Assembly (NCBI GenBank): GCA_946617655.1
Contig: CAMOKL010000015.1
Coordinates: 1 to 37,237 of the forward strand
Length of the DNA: 37,237 nt
From: Anaeroplasma sp902783745
Lineage (GTDB): Bacteria > Bacillota_I > Bacilli_A > Acholeplasmatales > Anaeroplasmataceae
Reading direction: 5' to 3'
The translations under genes and the position numbers were made by a program. Every line of letters begins with the position of its first letter. The stretch's first letter is position 1. The notes below the pieces were generated by a model. The model was given only the letters and a program-made list of their open reading frames with translations, was not told the DNA's origin and searched no databases. Below, piece by piece: positions 13,815 through 23,020 of the stretch.

Positions 13815-15095
13815 ATGTTAAAGACAATATTAAAGATGGCCTATATTGCCCTTGCGATTGTTATAGGCGCAATAGTAGGATATGGATCATATACTATAAA
13901 TTTACAAGAATCAGCATCTAATGCTGTTAAGAATGCTATTAAGGATAAAGACTATACAACTTTAAGCCGTATATATTCAGGAGGCTTAATTGATAGTACT
14001 AATCTAGCAAAAGATTTTACTAAAACTGATAAATATGATATATTCATGAACTCAGGTGTATATGAATATAGTGGTACATATAAAGAAGTTATTGAAAATG
14101 AAGAAGACGTTGCAACTGAATTAAAAACAACATACTATCATGAATTTGAAAGAACATATTATATCTATTTAACTGATGTTAATTTCTTATTTGCTGATTC
14201 AGTTGGCGCAGGTGGAAAAACAGTACACCATGCTGGTATTAAATTTAATGGTACTGATTCATCATATGAATATTATTATGATTTAAACGATGATTCAAAT
14301 GCGTCAGTAAAAGATACTGACTATAAGGTTATTAAAGTTGAAAACACTAAAACTACATTTGAATATGATTTATATGCAAATGATTATACTGGATATGTAA
14401 AAACACCTTATTCAGAAAAAGAGTTATTATTAAATTCTCAAAGAAAATTAACTAATTTCTATGTTAATTATGGATTCTTACCTGTATCATTTACAGAAGG
14501 TCAAATTAACGCAATTAAAGATTTATTAGGATCTGAAATTGTATCATTTAATATTATGGATGCTTCTGGTACAAATGTATCTGGTGATATCAATTTCCAA
14601 TTTACATTTGAAGAAGATTTCTTTAATGAAGCATCTTCACTATTTGATGCATATTCTAAATTCCTACCTATCTATGATAAATATGGTAATGTTGATGGTG
14701 CTAAATACGAAAGTGATGTATCAGAATCTGAATATAGAGTTGCTTTAGAAACATTTAATAAGAGTGTTGAAGAATTTGCTTATAAATTAAATAATAAAGC
14801 ATTATTTAATAATTTAGAAACATTCTATTCTCCATTACCTGATTCATTTATTAAATCAAATGATTTAGTTGGTAAAACAATTCTTATTTGTGTAATTTAT
14901 GTTGTTGCAGCTATAGTATTATATTTCTTATTATTCCATATTAAGGATATTACAAACTTAATCTATAGAAGAGGTAATAAAAATACTAATAGAGGATATT
15001 CTCCAAAAACAATCCCAACAGTTAATAATACAAAAAAGGAATCTGATGATACTTCAAATGTAATTGAAGTAAAAGAAGAGAATAAAGAAGAATAA
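13815..15095 (+). CDS. Two-TM membrane protein with large extracytoplasmic domain
   Basis: A 426-residue protein. An N-terminal TM helix (about 8-26, MAYIALAIVIGAIVGYGSYTI) is followed by about 330 polar, Tyr- and Asp-rich residues that are probably outside the cell, then a second TM helix (ILICVIYVVAAIVLYFLLF) and a charged cytoplasmic tail ending in an EEN/KEE-rich stretch. I recognise no domain. ATG 13815 is preferred over ATG 13797 because AAAGGA (13800-13805) sits correctly for it. It has its own promoter and shares a terminator with the converging gene. It could be a surface-exposed sensor or anchor, but this is a guess from topology. Confidence 0.65.
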   Translation: MLKTILKMAYIALAIVIGAIVGYGSYTINLQESASNAVKNAIKDKDYTTLSRIYSGGLIDSTNLAKDFTKTDKYDIFMNSGVYEYSGTYKEVIENEEDVATELKTTYYHEFERTYYIYLTDVNFLFADSVGAGGKTVHHAGIKFNGTDSSYEYYYDLNDDSNASVKDTDYKVIKVENTKTTFEYDLYANDYTGYVKTPYSEKELLLNSQRKLTNFYVNYGFLPVSFTEGQINAIKDLLGSEIVSFNIMDASGTNVSGDINFQFTFEEDFFNEASSLFDAYSKFLPIYDKYGNVDGAKYESDVSESEYRVALETFNKSVEEFAYKLNNKALFNNLETFYSPLPDSFIKSNDLVGKTILICVIYVVAAIVLYFLLFHIKDITNLIYRRGNKNTNRGYSPKTIPTVNNTKKESDDTSNVIEVKEENKEE

Positions 15096-15100
15096 ATACG

Positions 15101-15125
15101 AAAAGGAAGCTTAGGCTTCCTTTTT
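15101..15125. terminator. Bidirectional terminator
   Basis: AAAAGGAAGC (15101-15110), TTAG and GCTTCCTTTT (15115-15124). It terminates the membrane-protein gene on the plus strand; the left part of the stem overlaps the last codons of the MocR-like gene. Confidence 0.8.
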
Positions 15126-16454
15126 GCATACATATTCATTTATTTTATTATATAAATATAATACTGCATCATCTATTTCATCATATGATATATTAGTATA
15201 ACCTAATATAAGAGTATTAGAATTCTTTTTATTAATATCATAGTCTTTAATAGATTTAATATTTATAGAATTATCTTTTAAATAAGATATTAATTTATCA
15301 ATATCTATATTTAATTTTAAATCAACTAATAATGAAATATAGTTTTTCTTTTCATCAGGCTTAAATATCTTATATTTTAATAATTCATTTATTAATTTAG
15401 TTCTTTTATTTAAATATAATCTTTTAATCTTATTACAACTTCTTGCATATAATCCTTCATCAATATATTTTGCCAAAGATAGCTGCATCAAAGTAGATAC
15501 AGGATTACTCTCATTCTTATATTTATCTATATATAGCTTTAATAAATCATTAGGTAATACAATATATGATATTCTTAATCCTGGGAACATAGTAGTAGAA
15601 AAAGAAGAAAAGAATATAGTATGATTAGAATCAAATTTATATAATGGAATAACCGGTTTAGAATTTATTCTAAATTCTGTATCAAAATCATCTTCTATAA
15701 TATAGCTTGATGTTTTATTCGCAAATTCAATAAGCTCTTTTTTTCTATCAACAGTCATTCTAATACCTAATGGGAATTGATTAAAAGAAGTAGTATATAA
15801 TATACATTTTTCATTAGGTACTAAAACACCTTTATTATCAAGTGATATATATTTTATATCTTTATTAGATACAATATCTTTTATTTTATGATATCCTGGA
15901 TTTTCTAAATATATAGTATTTATATCTATTAAATCTAATACATTCTTTAATCCTTCCATTCCAGATGTAATTATTATATTAGATGATAATACATCAATGC
16001 CTCTATTATTCTTTAAATGATCTTTTATTGCATCCTTTAATGTATTATCCCCAAGCATTGGACTTTTATTTAAATAGCTATTATCATTTAATAAATCTTT
16101 TACTATTTTATTTAAGCTTTTATTATCAAATTCTCTAATGCTTTTAGTTGTAAAATCATATTTATAATTAATATCATTATTAATTACTATTTCTTTAGAT
16201 TTAGGCTTAATTGATAATGAAGGCTGTCTTTGTACAAAATAGCCTTTTTTTTCAATTGTATATATATAACCTTCATCCTTTAACATTTCATAAGCTTCCA
16301 TTACAGTATTTAGACTTATATCTAAATCTATAGATAATAATCTTTTAGAAGGCATTTTAGTATCTGGTTTTAAAATGCCTTTATTTATCATATCCTCTAA
16401 TGCTAAATAAAGCTCTATATATAAAGGTTTTTCATGCTTAAATATAATATCCAC
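15111..16454 (-). CDS. MocR-like regulator lacking the PLP lysine
   Basis: A GntR-type winged helix (PLYIELYLALEDMI..., KMPSKRLLS, SLNTVMEAYEMLKDEGYI) at the N-terminus is joined to an aminotransferase fold I-like domain of about 350 residues. That is the GabR/PdxR arrangement. The expected PLP segment is normally (G/S)xFSKxxxPxLRxxY; here it is SSFSTTMFPGLRISY, so the Schiff-base lysine is threonine (codon at 15594-15596). The DDFDTEFR motif near the PLP pyridine is retained. No upstream ribosome site fits ATG 16496; GTG 16454 has GGTGG upstream and starts the family-typical sequence, so I use it, but either may be right. It is divergent from the WYL regulator. Confidence 0.82.
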   Translation of the reverse strand: MDIIFKHEKPLYIELYLALEDMINKGILKPDTKMPSKRLLSIDLDISLNTVMEAYEMLKDEGYIYTIEKKGYFVQRQPSLSIKPKSKEIVINNDINYKYDFTTKSIREFDNKSLNKIVKDLLNDNSYLNKSPMLGDNTLKDAIKDHLKNNRGIDVLSSNIIITSGMEGLKNVLDLIDINTIYLENPGYHKIKDIVSNKDIKYISLDNKGVLVPNEKCILYTTSFNQFPLGIRMTVDRKKELIEFANKTSSYIIEDDFDTEFRINSKPVIPLYKFDSNHTIFFSSFSTTMFPGLRISYIVLPNDLLKLYIDKYKNESNPVSTLMQLSLAKYIDEGLYARSCNKIKRLYLNKRTKLINELLKYKIFKPDEKKNYISLLVDLKLNIDIDKLISYLKDNSINIKSIKDYDINKKNSNTLILGYTNISYDEIDDAVLYLYNKINEYVCKKEA

Positions 16455-16528
16455 TGGTACCACCAAACTTTCAATATTTATTATATAATATGGCATCAGA
16501 TTTTACTATATTTAAATATAAAATTTAT

Positions 16529-16557
16529 TTGAGTTGTGACATAAATAATGTTATAAT
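16529..16557 (+). promoter_or_regulatory. Promoter of the WYL regulator operon
   Basis: TTGAGT (16529-16534), 17 bp and TATAAT (16552-16557). It lies in the 130-bp divergent region with the MocR-like gene, so either regulator could act here. Confidence 0.6.
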
Positions 16558-16584
16558 TAAATTAGTTTTTGGAGAGTGATTTTA

Positions 16585-17529
16585 ATGTATAAAACAGCAT
16601 CTTGTATTAAGCTTATTCAGCTATTATCTTCTAGATATGATTTCACATCAAAGGATGAGATTGCGTCATTTTTAGAAATAAACCCAAGAAATATAAGAGA
16701 ATATATTAAAGAAATTGAGGTTGCAGGATATATAGTAGAATCTAAGAAGGGTAAGAGTGGTGGATATAGATTAGTTAATCGTAATTTATTACCTTCATTA
16801 GAATTAACTAATAACGAGATTCAAACTATAGAGGATGTAAGAAAATATATAGAGGGAAGAGATGAAATAGATTACACAGGATATTCTATTGTAATGGGTA
16901 AGATATTAAACCAAATTAATGGTGATATTAAAAGAGATGTTCCATTATTAATGATTGATCATTTCCCTTTATCAATGGATAAAAGTGAAATAGAAAAAAG
17001 ATATAGATTGTTAAGTGAAGCAATAAAGGATTTATTTGAGGTTGAAATTACATATTTAAAATCTAATGGAGAAAAGAAGCATTATGTAATTGAACCATAT
17101 AGATTATTTGTATTTAATAATGCATATTTCACTTTGGCTTATGATAAAGAAGAAAAGAAAATGAAATATTTTAAATTAAATAGAATTAATAGATATAACC
17201 TAACTAAAAACCATTTCTTAAGATTAAAGGACTATGATGAATCTAAATATTTAGATGAGTTTGGTATGAAAGAAAATGGTGATTATTATCATGTGAAGCT
17301 AGAATTTATAGGTCTTAATACTTATATTAGTGAAAGAACATTTGGTAAAAATCAAAATATTACAATTATTGATGATAATAAATTAGTATTAGAATGTGAT
17401 ATGCAAAATAAGAATTGTATTAAATCATTTGTTTCATCATTTAGAGATAAATGTAAGATTATAGAACCAGAATGGCTAATAAAAGATATTAAAGATGAAG
17501 TTTGGCGTGTTTTAGCCTTATATGATTAG
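16585..17529 (+). CDS. YafY/PafC-type helix-turn-helix and WYL-domain regulator
   Basis: A 314-residue protein. The N-terminal winged helix (1-65) has FTSKDEIASFLEINPRNIRE and the wing GYIVESKKGKSGGYRL. The central WYL domain (about 145-225) has EVEITYLKSNG, then HYVIEPYRLFVFNNAYFTLAY, and a C-terminal WCX-like extension follows. Such regulators commonly sense nucleic acids or small ligands. ATG 16585 is preferred over GTG 16576 because GGAGAG (16571-16576) is correctly spaced for it. The gap to the propeller protein is 8 bp, so the two are one operon, and the regulator probably controls its neighbour. Confidence 0.85.
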   Translation: MYKTASCIKLIQLLSSRYDFTSKDEIASFLEINPRNIREYIKEIEVAGYIVESKKGKSGGYRLVNRNLLPSLELTNNEIQTIEDVRKYIEGRDEIDYTGYSIVMGKILNQINGDIKRDVPLLMIDHFPLSMDKSEIEKRYRLLSEAIKDLFEVEITYLKSNGEKKHYVIEPYRLFVFNNAYFTLAYDKEEKKMKYFKLNRINRYNLTKNHFLRLKDYDESKYLDEFGMKENGDYYHVKLEFIGLNTYISERTFGKNQNITIIDDNKLVLECDMQNKNCIKSFVSSFRDKCKIIEPEWLIKDIKDEVWRVLALYD

Positions 17530-17537
17530 GAGATTAT

Positions 17538-19496
17538 ATGAAGTGTTTAATTAATGAAGATTTTAAAGAATTCCCACTAGATGAATTTCCATATGATAAA
17601 TTCCATACAGCCTTAGGTGAATATAATCATTTAGAATATGGAAATACATATGGATATTATGATCCTATTCCATTACATAAATGGAGAAGCTTAGATGGTA
17701 GTTGGCTTGTAACAGAAGAGGATAATATAAGATATTTAGAACAAAATAGAGGAGATAACTGTGGGGATGGTGCATTTAAGAATGTATATCCTACATTAGT
17801 TAATAAAAATACTTTTTATAGTCCATATAGCTTTTCTTTTGATATAAGAGTATTTGAATTTAATTTATGGTGTGGTATGGCATTTTATTATATTACATCA
17901 AGAGATTATTATTTTGTTGGTATAAAAGAAGATAAGATTGCGTTAATTAGAAGACATGATGAGGATATAACTATATTAAAGGAATCACCTTTAATATTAG
18001 ATGATTTAAAAACATATAATATTAATGTAATTCTAGATTATAAAAATGTTAAAGTATTACTTGATGGTAATAATGTAATAGAATATAAAATAGATTTTAT
18101 TATAGGTAAGATTGCCTTTGTAGCAAAATCCTCATGTAGATATTCTAAATTTATGTTATTAATGGATGATATAGAATATAAAAAACATCAGGAATTAAAA
18201 AATAAAGAAGAAAAAAGATTAGAAGAAAAAAGAAAATATATACCAAAGCTTAATTTAATACATAAAATAGATTTGGCTAAATTTGGTTCAGGAAGACAAT
18301 TAAGATGCATAAGAGATAAAGGTAAATGCTATTTCATTTTGATGCAGAATCAAAAGCGTTATATAAGAGATTCATTCCAGCGTTTATCATCTATGACTTG
18401 TTTTGATGTAAATGGAGATATTTTATGGCAAATAGGTGAACCAAATAATTCTTTTGATAATTCATTTATTTCATGTGACCTACCATGTCAGGTTGCAGAT
18501 ATTAATGGAGATGGTAAGCTTGAATTAATATATTCTAGAGATTTTTATATTTATATAAAAGATTTTTATACATTAAAGCTTATAAAGAGAATAGAAAATC
18601 CTATAATAAAGGATAATCCTTTATTTAAAGGAGAGCCTTTTAGAAGATTAAATATAGATATGATTAGAGTAGCTGATCTTGAAGGATTAGGTTATAAGGG
18701 GAATTTAATAATAAAAGACAGATATCAAAATGTAATTGCTTATAGTAGTGATTTTAAAGAATTGTTTAGATATCACAATAAGAACACAGGTCATTTCCCA
18801 TATGTTTATGATTTTAATGGTGATTCAAAAGATGAATTATTTATTGGTTATGATTTAGTATCAAGTGATGGTAAGATTTTAGTTGACTTGCCTTTTAATA
18901 CAGATCATACTGATGAAATTATTTATCAATCTTTAAAGAAGGGTGAGCCTAAAAGATTAATTTTAGCTTCAGGTAATGAAGGATTTAATATGTTTAATAT
19001 AGATGGAAGTCTATATAAGCATAATGAGATTGGTCATGCCCAAAGAATAAGTGTTGCACCTTTTAGAAATATTAAAGATGAGCTTGAGGTTTGTGTTACA
19101 TCATTTTGGGGATGTAATGGCATTATTTCTTTATATGATTATAAGGGTGATTTAATTTGTAAAAGAGAAATGGAGGGTAATGGTTCATCTATTACACCAA
19201 TTAATTATGATGGTATTCATAATTTAATTCTTACATATCCTGATAAATCAGGTGGAATATTAGATAAAGATTTAGATACTGTATTAGAATTCCCAGATGA
19301 TGGTCATCCTACTGTATGTAATGAGGCATACGATATAGATGGGGATGGAATTGATGAGATTTTAGTATGGGATAATAAAAAGATGTATATTTATAAGACT
19401 AGTAAGGTTTTATCTAATGATAAAAAATATTTAAGATATCCAGATGATGGATTCAGTAATTATAGAGGGGAATATTTAGTACCTATTAGTGATTAG
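17538..19496 (+). CDS. Large LamG-plus-beta-propeller-like protein of unknown function
   Basis: A 652-residue protein without signal peptide or TM helix, so cytoplasmic as written. The N-terminal half (about 45-215) reads as a concanavalin/LamG-like jelly roll (SFDIRVFEFNLWCGMAFYYI..., NVILDYKNVKVLLDGN). A charged hinge follows (KHQELKNKEEKRLEEK), then repeated calcium-loop-like blades: DINGDGKLELIY, DFNGDSKDELFI and DIDGDGIDEILVWD. That is the FG-GAP/VCBS or rhamnogalacturonan-lyase-type propeller pattern. A carbohydrate link is possible because related folds occur in polysaccharide lyases, but no active site can be assigned. It shares an operon with a WYL regulator. A homolog search would be decisive. 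Confidence 0.65.
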   Translation: MKCLINEDFKEFPLDEFPYDKFHTALGEYNHLEYGNTYGYYDPIPLHKWRSLDGSWLVTEEDNIRYLEQNRGDNCGDGAFKNVYPTLVNKNTFYSPYSFSFDIRVFEFNLWCGMAFYYITSRDYYFVGIKEDKIALIRRHDEDITILKESPLILDDLKTYNINVILDYKNVKVLLDGNNVIEYKIDFIIGKIAFVAKSSCRYSKFMLLMDDIEYKKHQELKNKEEKRLEEKRKYIPKLNLIHKIDLAKFGSGRQLRCIRDKGKCYFILMQNQKRYIRDSFQRLSSMTCFDVNGDILWQIGEPNNSFDNSFISCDLPCQVADINGDGKLELIYSRDFYIYIKDFYTLKLIKRIENPIIKDNPLFKGEPFRRLNIDMIRVADLEGLGYKGNLIIKDRYQNVIAYSSDFKELFRYHNKNTGHFPYVYDFNGDSKDELFIGYDLVSSDGKILVDLPFNTDHTDEIIYQSLKKGEPKRLILASGNEGFNMFNIDGSLYKHNEIGHAQRISVAPFRNIKDELEVCVTSFWGCNGIISLYDYKGDLICKREMEGNGSSITPINYDGIHNLILTYPDKSGGILDKDLDTVLEFPDDGHPTVCNEAYDIDGDGIDEILVWDNKKMYIYKTSKVLSNDKKYLRYPDDGFSNYRGEYLVPISD

Positions 19497-19499
19497 TTC

Positions 19500-19528
19500 T
19501 TGAAAATAACTTTTATATAAGTTATAAT
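19500..19528 (+). promoter_or_regulatory. Promoter of the lipoprotein gene
   Basis: TTGAAA (19500-19505), 17 bp and TATAAT (19523-19528), with the -35 starting 4 bp after the propeller gene stop at 19496. Confidence 0.7.
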
Positions 19529-19552
19529 TAACTTGTTTTTGGAGGCTATGAT

Positions 19553-20134
19553 ATGAAGAAAGTCATTGCAAAAGCAGCCGGTTTAGGTTTAGCTTTATTT
19601 GGAGTTATGTCATTAGCATCATGTTCAGCTTCAAGCTTTTATAGTGATTGGAGTAAGGCTGGTGCAGATATAAATCAAGAAGTACCATTTGAATATATTT
19701 CTTTTGATAAGGCAAAGGAAATGAAGGAAAATAAAGAAACATTCTTAGTAATGTTTGGTTCACCATCAGATTCTCAGGATGTAACAGATGTACAAGGTAT
19801 TTGTTATGATGCATATGTAACAAATCAAAAGAATAAGATTTATTTTATTAATTGTGAAGATGCATCTAAGGTTTCAGTACGTGAACAATATAGAAAAGAA
19901 TTAGATGTTAAAAATGTATTATCACCATCTTATAGTGTTATTGACCCAGATGATGATGGAACATTAAATGGTTTAGTTGCAGTATTATATAAGAATGGTA
20001 GTGTTTCATTTGACACATCTAGAGCTTATGCTTACGATTTCTGTAGTTATTTTGCAACATCAGATTCTAAGAAAGTTAATATTCACTCAGTTGCAGCATA
20101 TGCATGGGAATATTATCCAGTAAAAAATGATTAA
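19553..20134 (+). CDS. Lipoprotein of unknown function, thioredoxin-like fold possible
   Basis: A 193-residue protein. The N-terminal signal has a basic start (MKKVIAKAAG), a hydrophobic core and the lipobox LASC (Cys24), which would be lipid-modified after cleavage. The mature part includes FLVMFGSPSDSQ and IYFINCEDAS, which look like strand 1/helix 1 and strand 2 of a thioredoxin-like fold. The CxxC active site is absent (SPSDS instead). I therefore infer a non-redox role or a different fold. It has its own promoter and terminator and stands between two unrelated operons. Confidence 0.7.
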   Translation: MKKVIAKAAGLGLALFGVMSLASCSASSFYSDWSKAGADINQEVPFEYISFDKAKEMKENKETFLVMFGSPSDSQDVTDVQGICYDAYVTNQKNKIYFINCEDASKVSVREQYRKELDVKNVLSPSYSVIDPDDDGTLNGLVAVLYKNGSVSFDTSRAYAYDFCSYFATSDSKKVNIHSVAAYAWEYYPVKND

Positions 20135-20141
20135 AAATTAT

Positions 20142-20165
20142 GGCTCTCTATGAGAGCCTTTTATT
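20142..20165 (+). terminator. Terminator after the lipoprotein gene
   Basis: GGCTCTC (20142-20148), TAT and GAGAGCC (20152-20158) form a perfect 7-bp hairpin, followed by TTTTATT. Confidence 0.8.
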
Positions 20166-20187
20166 ATATAAATATAATAACTTTTGA

Positions 20188-20212
20188 AAGTGTTTTTTTG
20201 CCAAAAACACTT
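20188..20212 (+). promoter_or_regulatory. Candidate ThrR operator
   Basis: AAGTGTTTTT (20188-20197) and AAAAACACTT (20203-20212) form a perfect 10-bp inverted repeat with spacer TTGCC. It ends on the first two bases of the thrC -35. No T-run follows, so it is not a terminator. The operon's third gene encodes the likely regulator. Confidence 0.55.
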
Positions 20213-20239
20213 GTATATTAATTTAAAACAATATATAAT
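20211..20239 (+). promoter_or_regulatory. Promoter of the thrCB-thrR operon
   Basis: TTGTAT (20211-20216), 17 bp and TATAAT (20234-20239), 31 bp before the thrC start. Confidence 0.6.
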
Positions 20240-20269
20240 GGTGTTGTTTAGTTTTTGGAGGTATAAATT

Positions 20270-21688
20270 ATGTTTCATTCAACAAGAGGAAGTAAATTAG
20301 TTACATCACCTGAAGCAATTCTAAATGGTTTAGCTAATGATGGAGGATTATATGTAATTGATAGTCTACCATCAATTAATTATAAAGATTATTTAAATGA
20401 TGATTATAAGACAATGGCATCTAAGATTTTAAATGCCTTTTTCCCTGAATTCACATATGATGAAATCAAAAGTGAAATTGATCAAGCATATTCTACATTT
20501 GACACTCCAAATGTAGTTGAGCTTAAGGGATGCGATAACGCATATTTCTTAGAATTATTCCATGGTCCTACTCTAGCATTTAAGGATTTAGCGCTAGTTG
20601 TATTACCAAGATTAATGAAATTATCAAAAGAAAAGCTAGGATATAAGAAGAACATTACAATTCTTACTGCAACATCTGGTGATACAGGTGGAGCTGCGTT
20701 AAATGGATTTAAGTCTATTCCTGGTATTTCAATTGTAGTATTATATCCTAATGGAGGAGTATCTCCTGTACAAGAAGCACAAATGCTATCATTTAAGGGA
20801 GAAAATGCTAAGGTTTTAGCTATTGAAGGTAATTTCGATGATTGCCAAAGCTTTGTAAAGAAATTCTTTAGTGAAAATAAGGATTTATCTTTATCAAGTG
20901 CAAACTCAATTAATATTGCAAGATTAATCCCACAAACAGTTTATTATTTCTATTCATATATCTATTTAGTAAGAAATGGAATTATTAAGGATGGAGATAA
21001 GATTAACTTTGATGTACCTACAGGAAACTTTGGTAATATTTTTGCAGGATTCTATGCTAAAATGTTAGGTCTTCCTATTAAGAATTTAATTTGTGCATCT
21101 AATAAGAATAATGTATTAACAGATTTCTTTAGCAATGGTCAATATAATAAGAATCGTCCATTCTTTAAGACAAATTCTCCATCTATGGATATCTTAATTT
21201 CATCTAATTTAGAAAGATTCTTATATTATGCAAATGAATGTGATACTAATAAGGTATCAGATTTAATGAATAGCTTAAATACAAAGGGTGTATATGATTT
21301 TAAGAACCCTTATCCATATTTTTATGCATATTCAACTGATGAAGAAAAGACTTTAGATGTAATTAAGGATGTTTATAACAAATATAATTACGTAGTTGAT
21401 CCTCATACAGCTGTTGCATATAACGCATTTAAGGAATATGAAAAGGAAACTTTAGATAAGGATATTACAGTTGTTGTATCAACTGCATCTCCATACAAGT
21501 TCCCTCAAGCAGTATTAAGCGCATTTGATATTAAAGAAGATGACGCATTTAAATCTATTGATGTATTATCAAAGAAATTTAATTTAGCAATTCCTGAAGT
21601 ATTAAATTATAAAAAGAACGAAAGAACTGTTGTTAAGTTAGCTGATGCATCTTCATATGTAAAGGATGTAGTAAAATGCTTCAAGTAA
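20270..21688 (+). CDS. thrC: Threonine synthase
   Basis: A 472-residue PLP enzyme that converts O-phosphohomoserine to threonine. The N-terminus FHSTRGSKLVTSPEAILNGL is characteristic of the long (ThrC1) type. The PLP lysine is Lys105 in HGPTLAFKDLAL, and the phosphate loop is SGDTGGAA (near 139-146). The C-terminus VSTASPYKFPQAV is also typical. The start at 20270 has TTGGAGG ahead of it. It overlaps thrB by 13 bp. Confidence 0.95.
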   Translation: MFHSTRGSKLVTSPEAILNGLANDGGLYVIDSLPSINYKDYLNDDYKTMASKILNAFFPEFTYDEIKSEIDQAYSTFDTPNVVELKGCDNAYFLELFHGPTLAFKDLALVVLPRLMKLSKEKLGYKKNITILTATSGDTGGAALNGFKSIPGISIVVLYPNGGVSPVQEAQMLSFKGENAKVLAIEGNFDDCQSFVKKFFSENKDLSLSSANSINIARLIPQTVYYFYSYIYLVRNGIIKDGDKINFDVPTGNFGNIFAGFYAKMLGLPIKNLICASNKNNVLTDFFSNGQYNKNRPFFKTNSPSMDILISSNLERFLYYANECDTNKVSDLMNSLNTKGVYDFKNPYPYFYAYSTDEEKTLDVIKDVYNKYNYVVDPHTAVAYNAFKEYEKETLDKDITVVVSTASPYKFPQAVLSAFDIKEDDAFKSIDVLSKKFNLAIPEVLNYKKNERTVVKLADASSYVKDVVKCFK

Positions 21689-22548
21689 AAGTACCTGCAA
21701 CATCTGCAAACCTATGTGTAGGATTTGATGTATTAGGATTAGCATTATCTTTATATAATACTTTTACATTTGAGAAATCAAATGAATTTGAATTCTTTGG
21801 GTTTGATGATGAATTTAATAATATAAATAATAATTTAGTATATGATTCATATAAGTATACATTTGATAAATTAGAACGTGAATTAATACCTGTAAGAATT
21901 GGCTTTAAAGGAGATATACCTGTATCTAGAGGATTAGGTTCATCATCTTCTTTAATAGTTGCAGGTGTATTTGCCGCAAACTATTTTTTAGGTAATCCTT
22001 TAACTAAGAATCAGTTATTTGATATAACTGTTTCAATTGAGGGACATCCTGATAATGTTGCCCCTGCAATATATGGTTCTCTTGTTGCATCATATAAATA
22101 TGAAAATAATTTTTATCCAAACATTTATAAGGTTTCAAAAGATCTAGATTTTATAACTGTAACACCACCTTTCCATTTATCTACTCATGAGGCAAGAAAG
22201 GTATTACCTCAAGAATTACCATATTCTGATATTGTTAATAATACATCTAGAATTGTTAATATCCCTCGTGCATTAGAACGTGGAGATGTATCTATGCTAA
22301 AAAGATTATTCATAGATACAATGCATGAACCATATAGATCAAAGCTTATTCCTACATATGATGATATTAAGGCAATATGTGATAAGCTAAATGTTTGTTT
22401 TGCAATATCTGGTTCTGGTTCTACAATGCTTATTATTCTAAAGAAAAATAAGAAGAAGCTTGATAACTTATTAAAGAAGCTTAAACCATTTAATTATGAT
22501 GTTAAAAAGCTTCGTATTGCATCAGGCGTTAAGATGGAGGAAATGTAA
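21676..22548 (+). CDS. thrB: Homoserine kinase
   Basis: A 290-residue GHMP kinase that makes O-phosphohomoserine. The N-terminus VKVPATSANLCVGFDVLGLA and the ATP loop RGLGSSSSL (85-93) are diagnostic, and the C-terminal AISGSGSTM is the third GHMP motif. It starts 13 bp inside thrC and shares one base with the thrR start, so all three are translationally coupled. No homoserine dehydrogenase or aspartokinase gene lies in the window. Confidence 0.95.
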   Translation: MLQVKVPATSANLCVGFDVLGLALSLYNTFTFEKSNEFEFFGFDDEFNNINNNLVYDSYKYTFDKLERELIPVRIGFKGDIPVSRGLGSSSSLIVAGVFAANYFLGNPLTKNQLFDITVSIEGHPDNVAPAIYGSLVASYKYENNFYPNIYKVSKDLDFITVTPPFHLSTHEARKVLPQELPYSDIVNNTSRIVNIPRALERGDVSMLKRLFIDTMHEPYRSKLIPTYDDIKAICDKLNVCFAISGSGSTMLIILKKNKKKLDNLLKKLKPFNYDVKKLRIASGVKMEEM

Positions 22549-22976
22549 TGGATGACGAATATTATGTAATCAATAAAAAGGTTCTTCCGGATTATTTTGA
22601 AAAAGTAATCGAAATAAAGGATAAGGTATCTAAGGGAGTTAATATTAGTGATGCCTGTAGGGAAATAGGTCTTTCAAGATCAACCTTCTATAAATATAAA
22701 GATTATGTAAATAAGCCATCTAAGGATTTGGGAAAAAGAGTTATTCTATCACTAAAGCTAAATGATGAGCCTGGTACATTATCTAATATATTAAATGAGA
22801 TTAATGAAAGACATTGTAATATCTTAACAATAACTCAAGAAATGCCAGTACATAACATAGCTTATGTAACATTAACAATCGCAGTATTAGAGCTTGAAAT
22901 GTCAGTACAAGCACTAAACACTGAAATCAAAAAGCTACCTAACGTTATTGATGTTACTCTACTTGCAGTTGAGTAA
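22548..22976 (+). CDS. thrR: ACT-domain helix-turn-helix repressor, ThrR/PheB-like
   Basis: A 142-residue protein with an N-terminal helix-turn-helix (VNISDACREIGLSRSTFYKY, about 33-52) and a C-terminal ACT domain (about 68-140; LKLNDEPGTLSNILNEINE). It is of the B. subtilis ThrR (YszB) type, which represses threonine biosynthesis genes. ACT domains usually bind an amino acid, probably threonine here. Its position as the last gene of thrCB, with the inverted repeat at the operon promoter, fits feedback repression of its own operon. Start ATG 22548 shares a base with the thrB stop. Confidence 0.82.
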   Translation: MDDEYYVINKKVLPDYFEKVIEIKDKVSKGVNISDACREIGLSRSTFYKYKDYVNKPSKDLGKRVILSLKLNDEPGTLSNILNEINERHCNILTITQEMPVHNIAYVTLTIAVLELEMSVQALNTEIKKLPNVIDVTLLAVE

Positions 22977-22991
22977 GATATTTGGTATAAT
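22963..22991 (+). promoter_or_regulatory. Promoter of acpP
   Basis: TTGCAG (22963-22968), 17 bp and TATAAT (22986-22991); the -35 lies inside the end of thrR. Confidence 0.6.
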
Positions 22992-23020
22992 AAACGTATG
23001 AATTTAGGAGGATTTTAGTA

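Noticed and set aside
20142..20158. Hairpin GGCTCTC/GAGAGCC as a possible operator
   Set aside because: It is followed by a T-run directly after the lipoprotein stop, so termination explains it.
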